From: an uncultured Flavobacterium sp.
Lineage (GTDB): Bacteria > Bacteroidota > Bacteroidia > Flavobacteriales > Flavobacteriaceae
NCBI RefSeq assembly: GCF_963422545.1
Contig: NZ_OY730241.1
Span: 1 to 64,000 of the forward strand
Length of the DNA: 64,000 bases
Direction: 5' to 3'
Each line of letters opens with the position of its first letter. Within the stretch, counting starts at the first letter, position 1. The notes beneath the pieces were generated by a model that saw only the letters and a list, made by a program, of their open reading frames with translations, had not been told where the DNA came from and searched no databases. The translations under genes and the position numbers were made by a program. Below, piece after piece: positions 63,098-64,000 of this stretch.

Positions 63098-63550
63098 TTA
63101 GTTCAAATCATTGAATTCATGTAATGATTTCAATGTGCTTTCGTAAAATAAAATTGCTGCAATTAAATTTCCTTTATCAGAATATGGCATCATTTTTCTT
63201 TGAAAATCTACTGTAGTATCTAAGAAAGTTGTAGTACCTTCTGCCTGAGTATCTAATACTTTTTTGTGCTCACTATCGTCCGGAATACCTAAGTCTGCCA
63301 TAGTTACACCTGGTTTTGTAACCAAAGCAATATAAGGAAGTGTTTTTACTAATACTTTGATACGCTCAATGTATAATTCTAATAATTCTCCTTTTTGCAT
63401 ACCGCTCAACTCTTTTTGATCGTGGTATTTACGGATTAAAGCTGTTGTGCTGATGATACTTCTTGGAGCATTTTTTGCCTGTGCTGAAATAGCTCCCGTT
63501 GTCAAGAAGAAAAGGATACCTAGTATAATAATCTGACTCTTAATTTTCAT
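63098..63550 (-). CDS. Secreted hypothetical protein, 150 residues
   Basis: Signal peptide (about 1-25, ending ISAQA). The mature part is helical and charged (STTALIRKYHDQKELSGMQKGELLELYIERIKVLVKTLP), then TKPGVTMADLGIPDDSEHKKVLD and a helix ending LKSLHEFNDLN. I do not recognise a named family. Neighbours give no clue: a terminator on one side and a partial unknown gene on the other. Confidence 0.75.
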   Translation of the reverse strand: MKIKSQIIILGILFFLTTGAISAQAKNAPRSIISTTALIRKYHDQKELSGMQKGELLELYIERIKVLVKTLPYIALVTKPGVTMADLGIPDDSEHKKVLDTQAEGTTTFLDTTVDFQRKMMPYSDKGNLIAAILFYESTLKSLHEFNDLN

Positions 63551-63651
63551 AATGTAGTGGGGTTGTTAATGAAACAAAAATATATAAATTAACTTAAATT
63601 GCAACTTTATTGATTTCTTTTTTTTGAAAAAAATTCAACAATGGCATTGTA

Positions 63652-64000
63652 TCATTCTATCACGCTATCATAAGTAAGGGTATCTTTAGAAACTTCAGAA
63701 GTTTTATAGCCACTTTTTATCCCTTCTTGTGACTTAATTATTCTAAAACGCCCCGGATATTTTTTTATCCAGATACTTTTTTTATTACCATAATAGTCCA
63801 TAAACTCTTCACAAACAAAAACGGCATGTGCTGTTGACCAGGCAACAACTCCACAAAATTCATTTCCTGATTGTCGTTTTAACTTTTCTATTTGTTTGCC
63901 TTTTTCAAATCCTAAATATTTATAAATTGTTGGCGTATATACTTCACCGTCTTCTAAATCTTCTAATGCTTTATCAAAAGTTGGCTGATTATCTATAATT
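63652..64000 (-). CDS. Unknown gene, 3' end only (truncated by window edge)
   Basis: A minus-strand frame is open from the window edge to the TGA at 63652-63654, covering about 116 codons. The translation has normal composition (TIYKYLGFEKGKQIEKLKRQ, NEFCGVVAWSTAHAVFVCEE, IWIKKYPGRFRIIK) and does not overlap other genes. I do not recognise a family; the start and N-terminus lie beyond base 64000. Confidence 0.65.
   Translation of the reverse strand, partial: IIDNQPTFDKALEDLEDGEVYTPTIYKYLGFEKGKQIEKLKRQSGNEFCGVVAWSTAHAVFVCEEFMDYYGNKKSIWIKKYPGRFRIIKSQEGIKSGYKTSEVSKDTLTYDSVIE

Noticed and set aside
1..64000. Insertion sequences, prophage, CRISPR arrays, rRNA or tRNA genes
   Set aside because: No transposase, integrase, phage structural gene, regular short repeat array or RNA gene signature was found by eye.

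Overview
The window looks like a chromosomal segment of a Flavobacterium-type bacterium (phylum Bacteroidota). The DNA is AT-rich, and Shine-Dalgarno sequences are mostly absent. Several genes are preceded by Bacteroidota-type promoters (TTG, about 20 bp, TAnnTTTG). The gene set fits as well: a SusC/SusD pair, FecI/FecR/TonB-receptor signalling, many lipoproteins with a short N-terminal signal ending in Cys, and DUF5777 and META/DUF4377 proteins. No rRNA, tRNA, CRISPR array, transposase or integrase gene was seen.

Layout. 1-2.5 kb: end of a KdpE-like response regulator and the K+ transporter Kup. 2.6-10.1 kb: an exported, atypical superoxide dismutase; a FecA-like receptor with a di-heme peroxidase; then small metal- and heme-binding proteins. 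10.2-14 kb: AraC regulator, a histidine kinase/receiver pair and a PiT phosphate transporter. 14.5-23.4 kb: a fructokinase-like gene, then an ECF sigma/anti-sigma/TonB-receptor system. Three identical-architecture promoter copies tie this system to a divergent repeat lipoprotein and to a downstream OB-fold/DUF5777/cytochrome/YceI operon. 23.4-29.3 kb: an operon of two flavoprotein oxidases and an unknown protein, framed by two direct copies of a segment of about 0.56 kb that carries the tail of yceI and a hotdog-fold gene; the second copy is frameshifted. 29.5-32.1 kb: an SDR/alcohol-dehydrogenase operon and its TetR regulator, with three matching operator palindromes. 32.2-36 kb: a MerC-like gene split by an in-frame TGA, an HTH/pentapeptide-repeat fusion and small proteins. 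36-42.5 kb: SusCD and a META-domain protein. 42.7 kb: a nested inverted repeat. 43-48.2 kb: a methyltransferase with two wing-helix-like domains, and a MocR regulator divergent from EamA/PaiB/GNAT genes. 48.6-52.2 kb: gnd-zwf-pgl. 52.4-60 kb: a catabolic operon (FAD oxidase, MFS, SDR, FGGY kinase, porin) with a divergent RpiR/SIS regulator. 60-64 kb: DUF1622, an ATP-cone/PD-(D/E)XK nuclease coupled to a beta-CASP hydrolase, and two hypothetical genes.

How the parts work together. The strongest regulatory signal is the ECF promoter (GTAGGGTAA, 12 bp, yTGTTTTA) at 16.8, 17.4 and 20.9 kb, which defines a local regulon. The second is the TetR operator set (AAATATACT, 4 bp, AGTATATTT) at 31.4 and 32.1 kb. 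The 52-60 kb operon closely resembles the uncharacterised ygcU/yqcE/ygcW/ygcE genes of E. coli. Here it gains an outer-membrane barrel and an RpiR regulator and sits next to the oxidative pentose phosphate operon, so it probably feeds an unidentified sugar or polyol into that route.

Limits: family names come from reading motifs, not from database searches. Comparisons with E. coli proteins are from memory. Promoters, operators and terminators were found by eye.
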